Positions 34,305 to 46,924 of a stretch of 64,000 nucleotides of DNA are shown here, piece by piece. The number at the start of each line of letters is the position of its first letter. Within the stretch, counting starts at the first letter, position 1. The notes beneath the pieces are model-generated. The model was given only the letters and a program-made list of their open reading frames with translations, was not told where the DNA came from and made no database searches. The stretch lies in the NCBI GenBank assembly GCA_945643635.1, contig CALZFC010000006.1:8461001-8525000 (forward strand), written 5' to 3'. The stretch is from Allodiplogaster sudhausi. Its lineage: Eukaryota; Nematoda; Chromadorea; Rhabditida; Diplogasteridae. The translations under genes and the position numbers were made by a program.

Positions 34305-37300
34305 TTATGAGAAAGTGAAAGAGAAAGAGATAGAGAAAAAAGACTTTGCTATGCCTCATTATCTAGAACATCCCATTAAAACAACCTATAAATAGTCAAG
34401 AATACAACAGCACGAGAGGAGCATTCACATATGTTCTTTTCATATATCACACCATTTGAGCAACGCAAACCACCTGATTCAAAAAATTAAAAAATAGGAA
34501 AATTATCAAAACAAACACTATAAAATTTAAAGAATAGAGAGTGGTTGCGACAAAGACAGAGAGAGAGAGAGAGTGAGAGAGAGATAAAGATGAAGAGACA
34601 ACGAGAGCGACGGACAAAGAGAGTGACAGATAAAGAGACAGAGAGAGAGAGATGGAGAGAGAGAACGAGAGAAGGAGAGGGTCTTGCCATATTTATTTTG
34701 TAGAATTTTTTTATAGTAATTATTTCTCCCTCCCTACCCTCGAAATTGACAAACATTCCACTGGGCTGGACGTAGTGGAATGAGACTGCGTAGTCGGAGC
34801 AGCACGTCGGGCCCTGGTCCATCGCGTAGAACATGTTCTTCGTGAACCTTGAACAGCAACAAGTAAGACATTAAAAAACACTTTTATATAATTAATTTCT
34901 CTTTTAATAAGTATAGAAATATAATAAAACCTGGTGAAAAATATATTAGAATAGCAAAACGCACCAAAAGTTGGGGTCTTTTGGACCGGGCATCAGATGA
35001 CTGCCGGGCGTGAAGGGCATGAAGCTGCGAGTGTAAAATGATATTGTTACTACCGAAATCTTTTGCATTTTATAAATCAAAAAAATCTTGACAGTTTCAT
35101 CAACACAAGAACTAGCAACAATTTATAATCACTTTATTGTTTGTGTCTTCCACCAGTTGTCTTGTCTCTTACAACAGATGAGCTCTCTTTCTCTTTCTTT
35201 TCCATCTCTCTCGCTCTCTCTCTCTTGCTCTCTTTCTCGGTCTTGTTCATTCTCTCTCTCTCTCTTTCTCTCTTTCTCTCTCTCTCTCTTTCTATCTCCT
35301 TCTCTCTCTCCCCCTAACCGATGCTTCCCGTCCGCAGTCCTCGAGTCTCCGGCGAGCACACCAATCTTCTCTAGACAAATGCCCATCTCTCCGTCCTCCA
35401 CTCCGTGGGGGCTCTGCTTGCATTTGTCCGGATTGGGCAGACCTTCCGTGACGAATCTATGCGAAATAAAAACATTGATGAGAAATTTATACGATTAATT
35501 AAAAAAAAATTATATTTTTCTTCCCTCTCCCAGCTTCACTTGGGTTTATGATAAAAAGAAAAATAGTGGCAAACTTGTCTAGCGCCGCACGCGACAGCAC
35601 GTAGCCAGCGCCTCCGCTCATGTAGCCTTGCTTGGTGAATGGATTGAACTTGCAGCCAAAGTAGACTGGCTCCTTTAAGAAGAATTAAGGTCTACTTTGT
35701 AAAAGGGTTAAGAATGGTTGAAATAAAATCTTTTGCATATTTTGGATTTTATTTTTTGTAGCTGTTTTGGCATATTGCCAAAAGTTCTTTATTCTTATAA
35801 TACTTACGGTTGGCTCGTGCGCGAGCAGCATATAACGGAGATTCTCCAGAATGACGTAGGTGTCATCGTCTGCTTTCAGGAACCAATCGTAGTCGTTCTG
35901 CCGAGTAGTTATCTTTTTTTTTCTTTTTTGTACATTCACCAAAATTCTTGTATAATTGTGTACATACAATAATATACCCTTCTCTCCTGTGCTTTCCGGA
36001 CAATGCGTTATTAAAAACTACGTATATTTACATCTATTTGAAATACTACGTAGTTGATCAAGAGAAAAAAAGTAAGCAGGATCTTCTGTAGAGTTACTTA
36101 CATATCATTAGGTTTCCTAGGTTTCCAAGGATATATAAGTAAGTTACCCGATGATTATCGTAGGCCCATTGGAAGCCAGCCTTCGTCTTCGCCCATAGGT
36201 AGTTTCGATCTAAAGTAGAAATATATAGGAAGTTCCAAACTAAATAATGTTAAATTAATTATGAAGAACTACCTTTTAATGTTATTTTAAAAGTAACGTA
36301 GAAACCTTCTGTAATGTTAACATTGATGGACTGCAGCTCGGTGTCGGTCTTGTTCGATATGAAGACGAACTTATCGCATCGTTTCGCCCACGTTGCCTTC
36401 ATTCAGGAGGGTTTCTCCGGTTTTATTCTTCTATTTTTTTTACATTCGTTTGTGCACTTCAAAAACGTTCAACAAAATAAATCATTATTAGAAAACAATG
36501 GCAATAGACCGTGGTTTTAAATGAATCAAATCCGATATTTGCAAGTTGTTTCCATGTATTACCGTTCGTGCCAAGATGGCTTTCAGTTTTAGATTTAAAA
36601 GATTGAATGATGAAGAGTAAGAGCTGAAAGTACCTTAATATGTCGTGCTTTCCTCTCGTGCGAGTGTTCCGTCGTGAGAATCCAGCAGAAGACTCGCACT
36701 TTACTCGCGATAGCTCGCGCCAACGCGTCCTCATCTGTAAGACTGCTACATTGGTTCTTTTCTAAGCCTATTTTTCATCTTTTTTTAAATAATATTTATT
36801 CGTCGTAATTTTAACTGATTTATTCATCGATCTAAAAAAAATGTTTTAGTAGTCCTTTTTTAATTATTAGCAAAAAAGAATCATTCTCTCCAACTATTTG
36901 TTGGTTGCAGAAAGCAGCTAATGGAATGATTTTATATAATTACTTTTCGCACACCTTGCTTATGATCTGATGAGTTGGAGTGAAAGGCTTGCGCCTCGAA
37001 GACTTCGTCAGATCCCTTAAAAAAAATTTTTCGGTACGTACAAAAGTATCTTAATATTTAAAATTCCGATGACTAACAATTCGACATTTTGCATAACAAT
37101 TATTTCCCTTTTTGTATAATTTTTCGACACTAGTGAAAGGCATCAGATAAGTACATACATACAAACATTCATACATCAACACTGGTAAATATATATAAAC
37201 TGAACACAATGTACTATCGATTGTTTTGCACGTTCGCCTGTAAATGCATATTTTTGCTGACCTCTTCGTAGTCATATTGTGGGTATATTTCACGCGGATT

Positions 37301-37485
37301 GCTGTGACGAGAGAGAAGCGTCCGTAGAAACATCAGCCAAAAGCCGAGCATCACTCCTGCAAAGAAGGGGGGTTACGGTATTTCTTGGCCAGTCAACAAT
37401 AGAAAGTCAACTATTGCACCAACACAGAGAGCTAAGTCTTACCAAGACCAACGTAAATCGGCGGTGTGAGACGAGTTCGCCCCAT
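34052..37485 (-). CDS. C1GALT1: Core 1 beta-1,3-galactosyltransferase (T-synthase), C1GALT1-like (12 exons)
   Basis: Transfers galactose to GalNAc-Ser/Thr to make the core 1 O-glycan, in the Golgi. Exons, 5' to 3': 37443-37485, 37262-37356, 36955-37015, 36634-36734, 36306-36396, 36148-36209, 35808-35897, 35575-35672, 35319-35456, 34965-35024, 34738-34847, 34052-34217. The N-terminus [15 protein letters not shown] is followed by a signal anchor ([14 protein letters not shown]), as in type II Golgi enzymes. Family motifs in order: VRVFCWILT...[30 protein letters not shown], the metal-binding [15 protein letters not shown] (DDD near residues 161-163), [52 protein letters not shown] (near residue 295) and [10 protein letters not shown]. 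Phases fit throughout except the last junction (34738 to 34217), where donor and acceptor phases disagree, so that donor is wrong or unusual. The gene ends in AA followed by TAG. Confidence 0.93.
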
Positions 37486-37799
37486 GTTGTAGGCAGTCTG
37501 AGATGGAAGGATTAAAGTAAGGTAAATAATATTTGAAACAAAAATTCAATTAAATGAATATACATTCAGATAAAGATCCATAGTTTTCTTAAATTTTTTT
37601 AAAAAATAAAAGTGATGATTTCACCACTTTATGATAATTATAACATCCAAATAGAATGTTGCTTAAACGAGGGAGAGGAAAATAGCCGACTTTTGCCAGA
37701 AATTCATCGCGGATCGAAGTCTTTTGCCACGTTCTGCGAGGTGGCGACGACGCCGTTTGTTGGTGTGCTCATGGGAGACAGAATGGAAGTGGGGATGAG

Positions 37800-38046
37800 A
37801 GGATGAGAGAGAGAGGGGGAGAGAGAGAAAGAGTGAGAGAGAGAGAGAGAAAGAGAGAGAGAGAAAATATAGCCAGTGAAAGAAAAACAGAGAGAGAGAA
37901 TGTAAAAAAAAGATAGAAAATAGCCAATGAAAAAAATAGAGAGAGAGAGTGAGAGAGTGAGAGAGCAACGGAGTCAGCGAAGAGAAAGAGAGAGAGCGAT
38001 GGAGAGACAGGGAGAGAGAGACAGAGAGAGAGGCAGAGAGAGAGAC

Positions 38047-38096
<50 letters not shown>

Positions 38097-38115
38097 GGGG
38101 ATGTTGTGTGTGTGA
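37800..38115. repeat. GA-rich microsatellite tract
   Basis: Runs of GA, with GACA and GAAA interruptions, about 300 bp long between the two minus-strand genes. The long Ser/Leu-rich frame across it on the minus strand is a by-product. Confidence 0.85.
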
Positions 38116-38722
38116 AACAAAGGAGAGAGAGATAACGTTGAAAATGAAGAGAATAAGGAAGAGAAAGAGAACTGAAAGAGACGGACCTTAAACGAGGACT
38201 GTTCTCCGCTGACTGTTCAGCTGCATAAACATTCATCCTAAAATCTGCTATAAAAATATCCGACAAACTTTTAATTCTCATATATTGCCTTTTGAAGTGC
38301 TGCAGCACGGAATTATTGTATATAGTAAGCAGTTGCTAAATCTCTGACGAAGTATTATTCATTGGCGCTCAATAAATATTTTTTTTCAATCACAATATTG
38401 ATGATTGATTCGTTAAAGTCAAATATAAGATGTCAATTAAATTGCTTCTTTGAACTACTTTTTATGTACAATTATGAAAACATATATCGATTTATTTCTA
38501 CTTTCATCTCTTGTTTATTTATGCATTTCATAGTCCTTCCAGGTAGTAAGTAATCCTACGAAAAGGCATCAAGATATTTATTGGCAAGACTGATTTAATA
38601 TACAATATGCATGTTATTTATATGTACATCATCATAACACAGAGTTAACTAATTGAAAGATAATAGAGGCATCATTCTTTTTGACTCTTTGTCCATCGTA
38701 AGTTCATGTTTTGCCAATTTGA

Positions 38723-41700
38723 TCATTTGTTAAATATCTTATCTCGTCTTGGTCTTCGGAGCCAGATGCTGCTTACCTGAAAAGCAGATTGTATTAAAGC
38801 AACAAGATAACTTCGAAAATGTTAATGATTTAGAAAAAAATAAAGGATTTATTTTAGAAAGTTTATTTTTCCATCAAAAAATAACAGTGCCCCAGAAGCC
38901 CCAATTGAGCAGGAGAGCGAGCGTCATGTTGAAGAAGAAGAGAAGCATAACGATGGGAATGATAAAAGCAGAGACGGTCGGTGTCAGAAGCTGGAAATTT
39001 TTCATTACTTCATTATTAATTTGTCAAGTAGTCGAACAACATTTTTTACTGTTTCAAACTGATTACAGAAAAAAAAACTCTTGTTACGGACCTGAAATAT
39101 CGGATAGAGCCAGTAGCCCGCATACCAGCGAAAGAAAAATATCCTGTAAAGTTAGTTATGCTTTTTTGAAGTTGTAGAAGCAACAGTATTCAATTTTATT
39201 TTTTTTAAATTAAAATAACACTTATGTATTTTTTTTCTCTTTTATAAAATCTGACAATGCCCAATAGGCTCCGACGTAGAGGACGGCGACGGCGAAGAGA
39301 ACCTGAAAAGAGCAGAGATCAAGATAGAGAGAAATTGCAATTTTCGTAATCTATATAAAAAGGAGAAAAAAGTAAAAAGTAAAATTAGTATAGTTAAATC
39401 ATTGAGATAATTGAAATCTTGAAAAAAAAAACTTTAATTTTCTGAACCCTGTATGGTGGACTTTCATGGCGCGTCAGAAATGCGTCGATAATCGTGTAGA
39501 TCATAGGAAGAGTGTGCGTAACCTGGCAAGGTAATTTTATTTATTTATGTATTTATTTAATGCCACTTTCCGCATTCATCTAGTATAGCATCTAATCATT
39601 CTGAATCTTCATCCAATAGTATTTCAAAGGGATTGGAATCAAAGAACCACCAAGAAATGCTGACCAGCTTTTTTTTATTTGAAAAAGACCAGGCTTGGGT
39701 AAAATAATAATCTGGTAAATGAAATTTAGGCGATAAAGGAATAGCATTTTAAATGTCAATAAAAATTTTATCATGAAAAATTGTCATAAATTATTATTTA
39801 ATTACAAATTATTATATAAAAATCGTGATATTTTATAAACGAAAAAATTAAGTAATGAAATTTTAAATTAAAGGAGCAGTTCGGACAAAATGAAATGATT
39901 TTCCGGGAGAACTGACGTGATTGAGCCAGCCAGGAATGAGATTCCGGATCCACTCCGGCATCACAAAGTCCGGGTCGAAGAAGTAGAGCGACCAGAACAT
40001 GAAGACGGTACACTTGAAATGAACAGGATTATTAAAAAAAGGCATTCCGGTCTAAATATTCTTTCTTTTCTTCTTCTTTTTTAAAACGATTTTAATTGAT
40101 CTGACATAGTGCTTTTTCTTTTAACATTTTTTCATTTTATTTGTCATGGTGGTTTAGTTGTTGTATACATCAGGCGCAAATCACCCACTGATCTTCTTCT
40201 TCCATCCGTCTTAAAACTTGCGCAAAATAACGAAGAGTACCCCACACTTGGAGAAGCATGGGTTTCAATTTTCTCTCCTATGAGTAAATGTCATTACTTT
40301 TGAGGCAATGCTCAATGTTGCGTTCACTCAATCAGGAAGCTGTGGACGGGGAGTATTCTACATAGAGTGAGAGACAAAGAAGAAATTGAAGATACATACA
40401 TATGTACATATGTAGGTCGAGAGAAGAAGATAATGAGAGCGAAAATAGAGAAGGAGAGAGAGAGAGAGCGTGAGAAGTTGATGGCAGAGAGGGACAGAAA
40501 GAGAAAATGAGAGAAAGAAAGAAAAAAATAGAAAGAGAAACAAAGAAGATATTTGGACGACAATAATGTCTATCATCTGACTCAGGCTCAAAAAAGACAC
40601 AATATCGAAAATGACTGAAACAATGGCGTGCTCTCTCCCAACATGGAATTCCGTGTTCTTCATGGAATTCGGCTGAGCACACCATCGGATAAAGAGATAT
40701 GAAGAACGAGAGAGGGGGAATATGAGATAGAGAACGAAGAGAGGGAGGTGAGAGAGAGAACGATGGAAAGAGAGAGAGAGACAGAAAGTAAAAAAAATAG
40801 AGACAATTACAGACATGATGGAAAATGCCTCAGGGCTTTCTGGAAGCTGAACCAAGATATATATAAAGCCGCGGGAAATGTGCATGCTGCTCAGCTTCCT
40901 GGCTTTAAATTCTTTGGTAGATCTCTGATTCCTATACGATCTCCTAAATCTGATACTGTATTTCCAGATCACGTGGTGGATATCGTATCCCTACGTAGGA
41001 ATCCTTCAAATCAACCGTAGTCATGAGCCGCCTGTTTCTGAGTCCATCTACCGTAATGCTGCACCTCCTTCTGCTGGCCGTTGTTGTCTTCCAAGTCGCC
41101 CGGTCTCAGGCATGCCAGAACAACCATCCAAAGTATGTATTTCTCACACTCGTTCTCTGAGTCTTTCTGCGTCTACTCGCTCTTTCTCTAGCTCTCTATC
41201 TCTTTCTCTCTCTCACTCTCTCTCTCACTCTCTCACTCTCTTGCTCTCTCTCTCTCTCCAGTTGCCTCCGCTGGGTCGCGAATGGCTTCTGCACGTCGAT
41301 CTTCTACCCTTCCTCAATGAAGCTTGGCTTCTGTCCCCTCTCCTGTGGCCTCTGCTCATCGTGCATGGATCGGCATCCACGGTCAGTCCTTTTTATACTG
41401 TGGTTACTCTTTCTCTCCCTTTAGCGCTCTTTCACTCTCTCTCGCTCTGTCTCTCTCTTTCTTTCTCTCTCCCTCTCTCCCTTCAACTGCCTTTCTGTTC
41501 TCTTTTCTCTCTCTCTCGCTCTCTCTCTTTCTCTCTCCTTCTCTCTTTCTCTCTCTCTCTCTCTCTCAATTCAGCTGCTCCATCTGGGCTTCGACCGGTT
41601 TCTGCCAGACGGGCACCTTCCAGCAGCGATCTACCTTCTGTGCTTCGACGTGCAACCTGTGCTCGTCATCGACCACCGCCTCTACCGGGTCGACCGGATC

Positions 41701-42178
41701 AAGTTCGGAGGGGGGGGGGGAGTGGGGAGAGATTAGAGGAAGTTCGATGACGTGTGCAGGAGGATGCCTTGGTGTACGCCTAATTGTAAGGGGAATAGGA
41801 GGATGTAGAAAAACGTTGTGTGCCATTCATTCAACTACGCTTTCTTTCTGCTAATCATAAGACCTAGAGCGAATGGGAGCAAAATGGAAAAAATATGAGA
41901 TAATAAAAAAAAGTTCAGTTTTTCTCCTTGCAATCCTTTTGCTCTCACGGTTAGCAATTCTCTATGTATCTGTTTCTCTCTTTCATCTGATCACTCCCTC
42001 TTCTCTCTCTCAATTTCTCTCTTTCTCTTTGTGCCGCTCTCTTACCCTTTGTCCATCTCGCGCTCTCTCTCGCTCTTCTCTCTCTATCTCTCTCTTCCTT
42101 TCTCTATTTCTCTTTATGCCACTCTCTTACCCTTTCTCCATCTCGCTCTCTCTCTCTCTCTGCGCCTCTCTCTCTCTA

Positions 42179-42221
<43 letters not shown>

Positions 42222-42987
42222 AGGTGACTCTACAACGAGCGGCAGCACTGGCAGCACGGGCAGCACCGGCAGCACTGTCTCCGGATCATCGTCATCATCC
42301 GGAACGACAGCGACCACAAGAGGAGGCGGATAGAGACAAGAGATTTGTCTGCTTCTCTCTCTCACTCTCTCTCTCTCTTCCCTCTCTTTAACTTGATCAT
42401 TCTCTTTCGTCCTCTCTCTCTCTCTCTCTCTCTCTTCGCTCTGTTGCAATCTCTCATTGTATCTGATATCTCAATTGTACATTGCTAAATATATGTACAA
42501 CATGCACTTCCATCAATTTATGAATGAAAATGCTTTAATTATGTATTCAATGAGATTGAATGTGTCTGTCGTTTGCTGTGATTCCATTGAGAATCTTATT
42601 TCTTAACAGATTTAAATCCATTGTCTTTTCTTGTTAATCTGATCTTTTGCAAAGATACTCACCAGCCCAATGGGAAAGACCGCGGTGTAGAAGCTGAAGT
42701 CAAGGTGCGCTTTCAGGCGAGTGCTGTTCAGGAAACAGTTGACAAAGTTGAGCACGGCGTAGGCAGTGATCAGTAACTAAAGTTAATTGAAATTAATTTA
42801 TTGAAAACTATTGATATGAACATGTTTTATATTCGTTATTTAAAAGTTTTTTAGTGAAAAAAGCATTAAAGTGAAGCACCCTTATAAAATATGTTTGTAC
42901 ATGCCTTTTGTAGCTGTCAAATGTTACGTCTTCCTTTCGTTTCTCCCTCTCCCTTTCTCTCTTCCTTACTCTTTAACTCTCACCCTT

Positions 42988-43034
<47 letters not shown>

Positions 43035-43456
43035 GGCCACTGACAAAGTTGAGGTTGGTGAGCATCACAGCCTTGTACAAGTACCAGTCGTGTCCGAGGC
43101 GTGGTTGATACGCGACGTCATACCTAATGCATGTATAAGAGCTTAGAGACCGTCGGAGGTACAAATAATAGTATCAAAGTATTGCAAGACTTCTAAAATG
43201 GTAACTGCTTAAATAATAACCAAATATTATAGTAAGTGCTTGATAATTAAAGATGCATAGATGAATTATATGATAGAAGAAAATCAACTATGGAAAAGCC
43301 GAGTTTTAAGGTTTGTTGTTGCTAAAATGAACTACAGAGTAAAATTTTTTTAATATTGATGAAAGGAGATGAAAGGATGAAAATGCACCAGAGAGAGCCG
43401 ACATAAATGGCAGCGAGAGCACCGTAGATGAACGAGCGGCCGAGGGCGGACACCAT
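38723..43456 (-). CDS. AIG1/FAR-17a-like multi-pass membrane protein (9 exons)
   Basis: Model, 5' to 3': 43389-43456, 43045-43123, 42663-42776, 39917-40012, 39448-39522, 39256-39302, 39092-39143, 38886-38990, 38723-38776. The lengths total 690 bp, 229 residues, in phase throughout. Start MVSALGRSFIYGALAAIYVG; then VMLTNLNF, FYTAVFPIGL, FMFWSLYFFDPDFVMPEWI, IPGWLNHVTHTLPMIY, FRWYAGYWLYPIFQ and a last hydrophobic segment. The order matches the AIG1/ADTRP family, whose human members hydrolyse fatty-acid esters of hydroxy fatty acids with a Thr and a His in the membrane; Thr45 in LTN and the second His of NHVTH (about residue 122) are the likely equivalents. Intron 3 is 2.65 kb and contains the opposite-strand ShK gene at 41023-42333. 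The hydrolase role is inferred from family. Confidence 0.85.
40430..40800. repeat. GA-rich tract in the large intron of the AIG1-like gene
   Basis: Dispersed GAGA, GAAAGA and GAGAAA runs; CT on the sense strand of the host gene. Confidence 0.8.
41023..42333 (+). CDS. Secreted protein with two ShK domains, nested in an intron of the AIG1-like gene (4 exons)
   Basis: Model: 41023-41132, 41262-41381, 41575-41702, 42224-42333; 155 residues. The N-terminus is a signal peptide (core MLHLLLLAVVVFQVARSQA; Met12 could be the real start). Two six-cysteine ShK domains follow, about C31-C68 (NCLRWVANGFC...CPLSCGLC) and C71-C106 (CSIWASTGFC...FCASTCNLC). The tail is Ser/Thr/Gly-rich with repeats of STG, likely O-glycosylated, ending TTRGGG. 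ShK domains are widespread in nematode extracellular proteins; many have no toxin role, and none is claimed here. All three introns are mostly CT microsatellite, running up to or near the AG acceptors. The donor of exon 3 at 41702 is chosen by phase; a G-run follows it. Confidence 0.88.
42334..42460 (+). repeat. CT tract directly after the ShK gene stop
   Basis: Runs of CTCTCT, with a probable polyadenylation region beyond. Part of the same microsatellite family as the ShK introns. Confidence 0.75.
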
Positions 43457-45109
43457 TCGAAGGCGGTCGCCTCCTTCAAAGATTACCATTTCAATATTAC
43501 ACCATGTCATTACAAAGTTCACTTCATAACTTTGATGATTTGTGTTAATTCACGACAAAAAAAGAGAATCGCACTGTTGTAATAGTATCAATCATTTCCG
43601 AGCATAAAATCAATGTCGTTATCGAGCATTCAACAACGCAAGCTCGGTTCTCAACAAGAATTGGAAAGATCGCATAAGTTTTAAACGTTCGCACGAACAT
43701 AAAATCACCGGGGGTCGTAACTTTCTTTTCAAGAATTAAAATGCAGGTTTGTATATGAGCGACATAAATAGTACTTCAATCTACATATACATAAATAGGA
43801 CATAAATAGTAAATATTGAAATATTTATACGCATATAAGCGACAAAAATGCAATATTTCCGATATTTCAATTTTATAAGCTTTTCCTAAGAATTGTGTCC
43901 TAGAAGAGAAGGTAGAATAACAGGAAACAATGATTCATTGTAAAACATCAGTGCGAGAAAAGGAACAAGAAATATCAGTTGGAGAATCCTCGCAGACATT
44001 TTAAATAATTTCAGAAACCTAAAATCCGTAGCAGTGAGCAAATGATGGGCATAAGGATGACAAAAATAAAATCACGAAGAAACAGTAAGTAGCCATTGAC
44101 ATGTTATTATGGCTGTCTTGTTGTGTTTAGCACAGCGCTGGGCAATGTATGGGACCGATGCAATGGGCAGTCCAATCGTGCCACTGTGCAATTCCGTAAT
44201 ATGTTTTTACTGTATGAAAAAATTCCGTGCAAGACAAATGCAGGTATGGAAAATTGAGAATTCATCATGAAGCTGGAATCAGCTGTGAGCATTCATACTT
44301 TTCTTTGACGTAAAAATTTAGTTACTTTGTTATTTGTTATTGTGTTTTGATGTCCATCTGTTATGTCTTGATATGCTTTTTTAGTTCTCGAGCAGGGACC
44401 GGTGCAGGGGCCCGTGCTGGCATCCGTCGAGATCTGATTGTGAGGATGCCATATGAGGTAATTTGACGCTATTTTTGCTGCACGATTTGTTAATAGAGTT
44501 AAACCAGCTTATATCTTCTTGGGCTTGGTAACCGAAAGGATCTAACTTTGGAATAAATGTAATCGGATGTTCATTATTCGGATGGAAAAAATTAATAACG
44601 TTGCTTAGAACTCTTCTTTTTCTCTCATTGATATAGGATGTTAAATTGATTTCGCTGTTCGTTCAGGGGGCCAATAGCGATGGTGTGCTGCGACATCAAC
44701 GCTTGGATCAAGGACAACAATGGCTCGCACTCTCAGCGTGAGGTTTTTTTTAACTACTAAACAATTTGATGTTATCTAAATCTTTTAATGGTACAAGCTA
44801 CATTCATTAAGGCGCTATATGTTGCTAGGCTTAGTTGCCGAAGGGATGAAACTTTCGAGTGATTGTAATCTAAGGATCATTAAAAAAGGATTATTAAAAA
44901 AAACTGCTCTTTTTCAAACTTATTGTAAGATGTTAGTTGAATTCATTGTCCGTTCAGTGCTCCCATCTAAAGTGCTCACTGAGAATCCTATTTTGCAGAA
45001 TTCCGTGATTCGGTGGAACTATCGACTCAACCGACTCAGCAGGCGACGCACTTGACGACCCACAGGTTTGGTTAGTCTAATCAAAGCTTTTTTTTAGAGA
45101 TTTAGGGTA
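43457..45109. other. Intergenic with a degenerate tandem repeat
   Basis: About 1.6 kb upstream of the AIG1-like gene. Around 44521-44815 and 44818-45060 two stretches share landmarks in the same order: GGGCTTGGTAACCGAAAGGAT against AGGCTTAGTTGCCGAAGGGAT, GTAATCGGATG against GTAATCTAAGG, and GATGTTAAATTG...GTTCGTTCAG against GATGTTAGTTGA...GTCCGTTCAG. This indicates an old duplication of about 300 bp. No gene was recognised. Confidence 0.5.
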
Positions 45110-45138
45110 CGAGTTGGCCACGCAAGGTGGCCAACTCG
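45110..45138. repeat. Perfect 12-bp-arm hairpin
   Basis: CGAGTTGGCCAC and GTGGCCAACTCG face each other around a five-base loop (GCAAG). Confidence 0.85.
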
Positions 45139-45205
45139 ACTTCACGCTGGGGTCTCACGGATCTTCACCCGAATTCGGTTCGTTCTTTCTTTCTCTCCCC
45201 TCGCA

Positions 45206-45240
<35 letters not shown>

Positions 45241-46560
45241 TTTCTAGCCATCTACAACGAGGTGCTCGGTATGAAGAAGGCAGCGGGGCCAGCGCATCTC
45301 GGACAATCACCGCTGCCGGATACAAGGTGTGAATGGGAATCTGCTGCACTCGCCGAACTTCTCTCGCTTGCACCCTCCCTCTTCTCTGAGCGTGGACGGA
45401 TGTTGCCTGTAAGTCTGCCGAGTAACTCTTTCGAGAGCGAAAGGAGCATGGCAACATTTCCTAATTTGCTTTGGCTTGTTTGTTTTTGTATTGGACTTTT
45501 ATTTTGCATTTTTAACGGTATATAGAATTTTATTTTCTCCCAATTTGTGAGAAGTTTCTGCTCGAAAGGAGCATATTCTCACAGTTGGGAGTCATATATT
45601 TGATTTCTATGTGCTTGAATAAAGCTTATTTTTTCCTGTCTATTATTTGTCCAAGTGGGAAGAAGTTGGCTAAATGCCAAGTTCAGCCGAGCAGACCATC
45701 GCCCGGATTGAATGCTACTCTCAGGCGTGGCAATTTGCCAAGAACTTGAGAAGTGAAATGGTGGAGGGGTCACGCATGATGAAAAATCAATCGTGCCGGG
45801 TGCTTTTTAATAATTGGGTCACGTAGGGAGCCTAGCGGGCCCGGGTTGGACTCTATTGGACTGTACCGATCCCAGCGTTTGGTTTAGTAACAATTATTAT
45901 TTCACCTTGAGCCCCGTTTACGTCCTTATCCTTCCTCACAGGGTCATGGAGGGATAATTATGACGGTAGGGGAGAAAAGCAATCATGGGTCATTTCGTTT
46001 CCTTCACAAAACTCAAGCAGTGATGACTATAATGTTCGTGCCGGTCTTTCCGTGGCTAACGAAAGTCATGACTGTCAGGTTTAAAAGCATAACTTAAAAG
46101 CATAAATTGTGTCTATTTGGAGGAGTAACCATTGTCTTGTATATAGAAGCCAAATACGGATGTATGTTAGTCATGTTCGAGCAATTCGTTACATTGATCG
46201 CTTGTTTTATTATCACTAGTGAGCAACGTAAATAAAACACAAATTTGATAAAAGTGAACAGCGATATGATAATCTGTGTAAATTCTAAAATTAGGAGGAT
46301 GAAAAAGACAAAATAAAGTGGCATATTTGATGAAAACAAAATGCATTCGGAGAAAAACATCGAACTAAACTGCTTGAAAAGGATATCGATTGAGTTTATT
46401 ACGCCAAAGCATTTTAGCATTTATATACAAAGACTAATGAAATTAAAGATACGCAACAAGATTGTATGGGCACCATCTTCCGATACCTTAGAAGGAGAGT
46501 GTCCGAGGAATGGGTGATCAATCAGGAGGAGGATAGCTAAGAGGAACGACGAGGAGATGA
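45139..46560. other. Intergenic, no gene recognised
   Basis: Contains one CT tract at 45208-45240 and unremarkable AT-rich sequence. The short frames across it do not form a spliced gene. Confidence 0.5.
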
Positions 46561-46578
46561 AAGTGGAAGAGAGGGCAT

Positions 46579-46622
<44 letters not shown>

Positions 46623-46882
46623 ATGAGAACTGGGAGAGTTAGAAAGCGAGCCGCTGTTAAAAGTGACGACGGAACAATCGTGTGGTTGCGTCCACACAGC
46701 TACAATTCATGATCGCCTCGCTCGATAGAACACCTTCGCGACACACTTTCTAGCTCGTTCTCTCTTTCTCTATCGCTCTCTCTCTCTCTTTCACTCTCTC
46801 TCTCTCTCTTTCTCTCTTTCTCTCTCTTACTCAATCTCGTTCACCTTCTTTCACAAGTTTCCTTGCCTCTCCCCGTCTCTTT

Positions 46883-46924
<42 letters not shown>

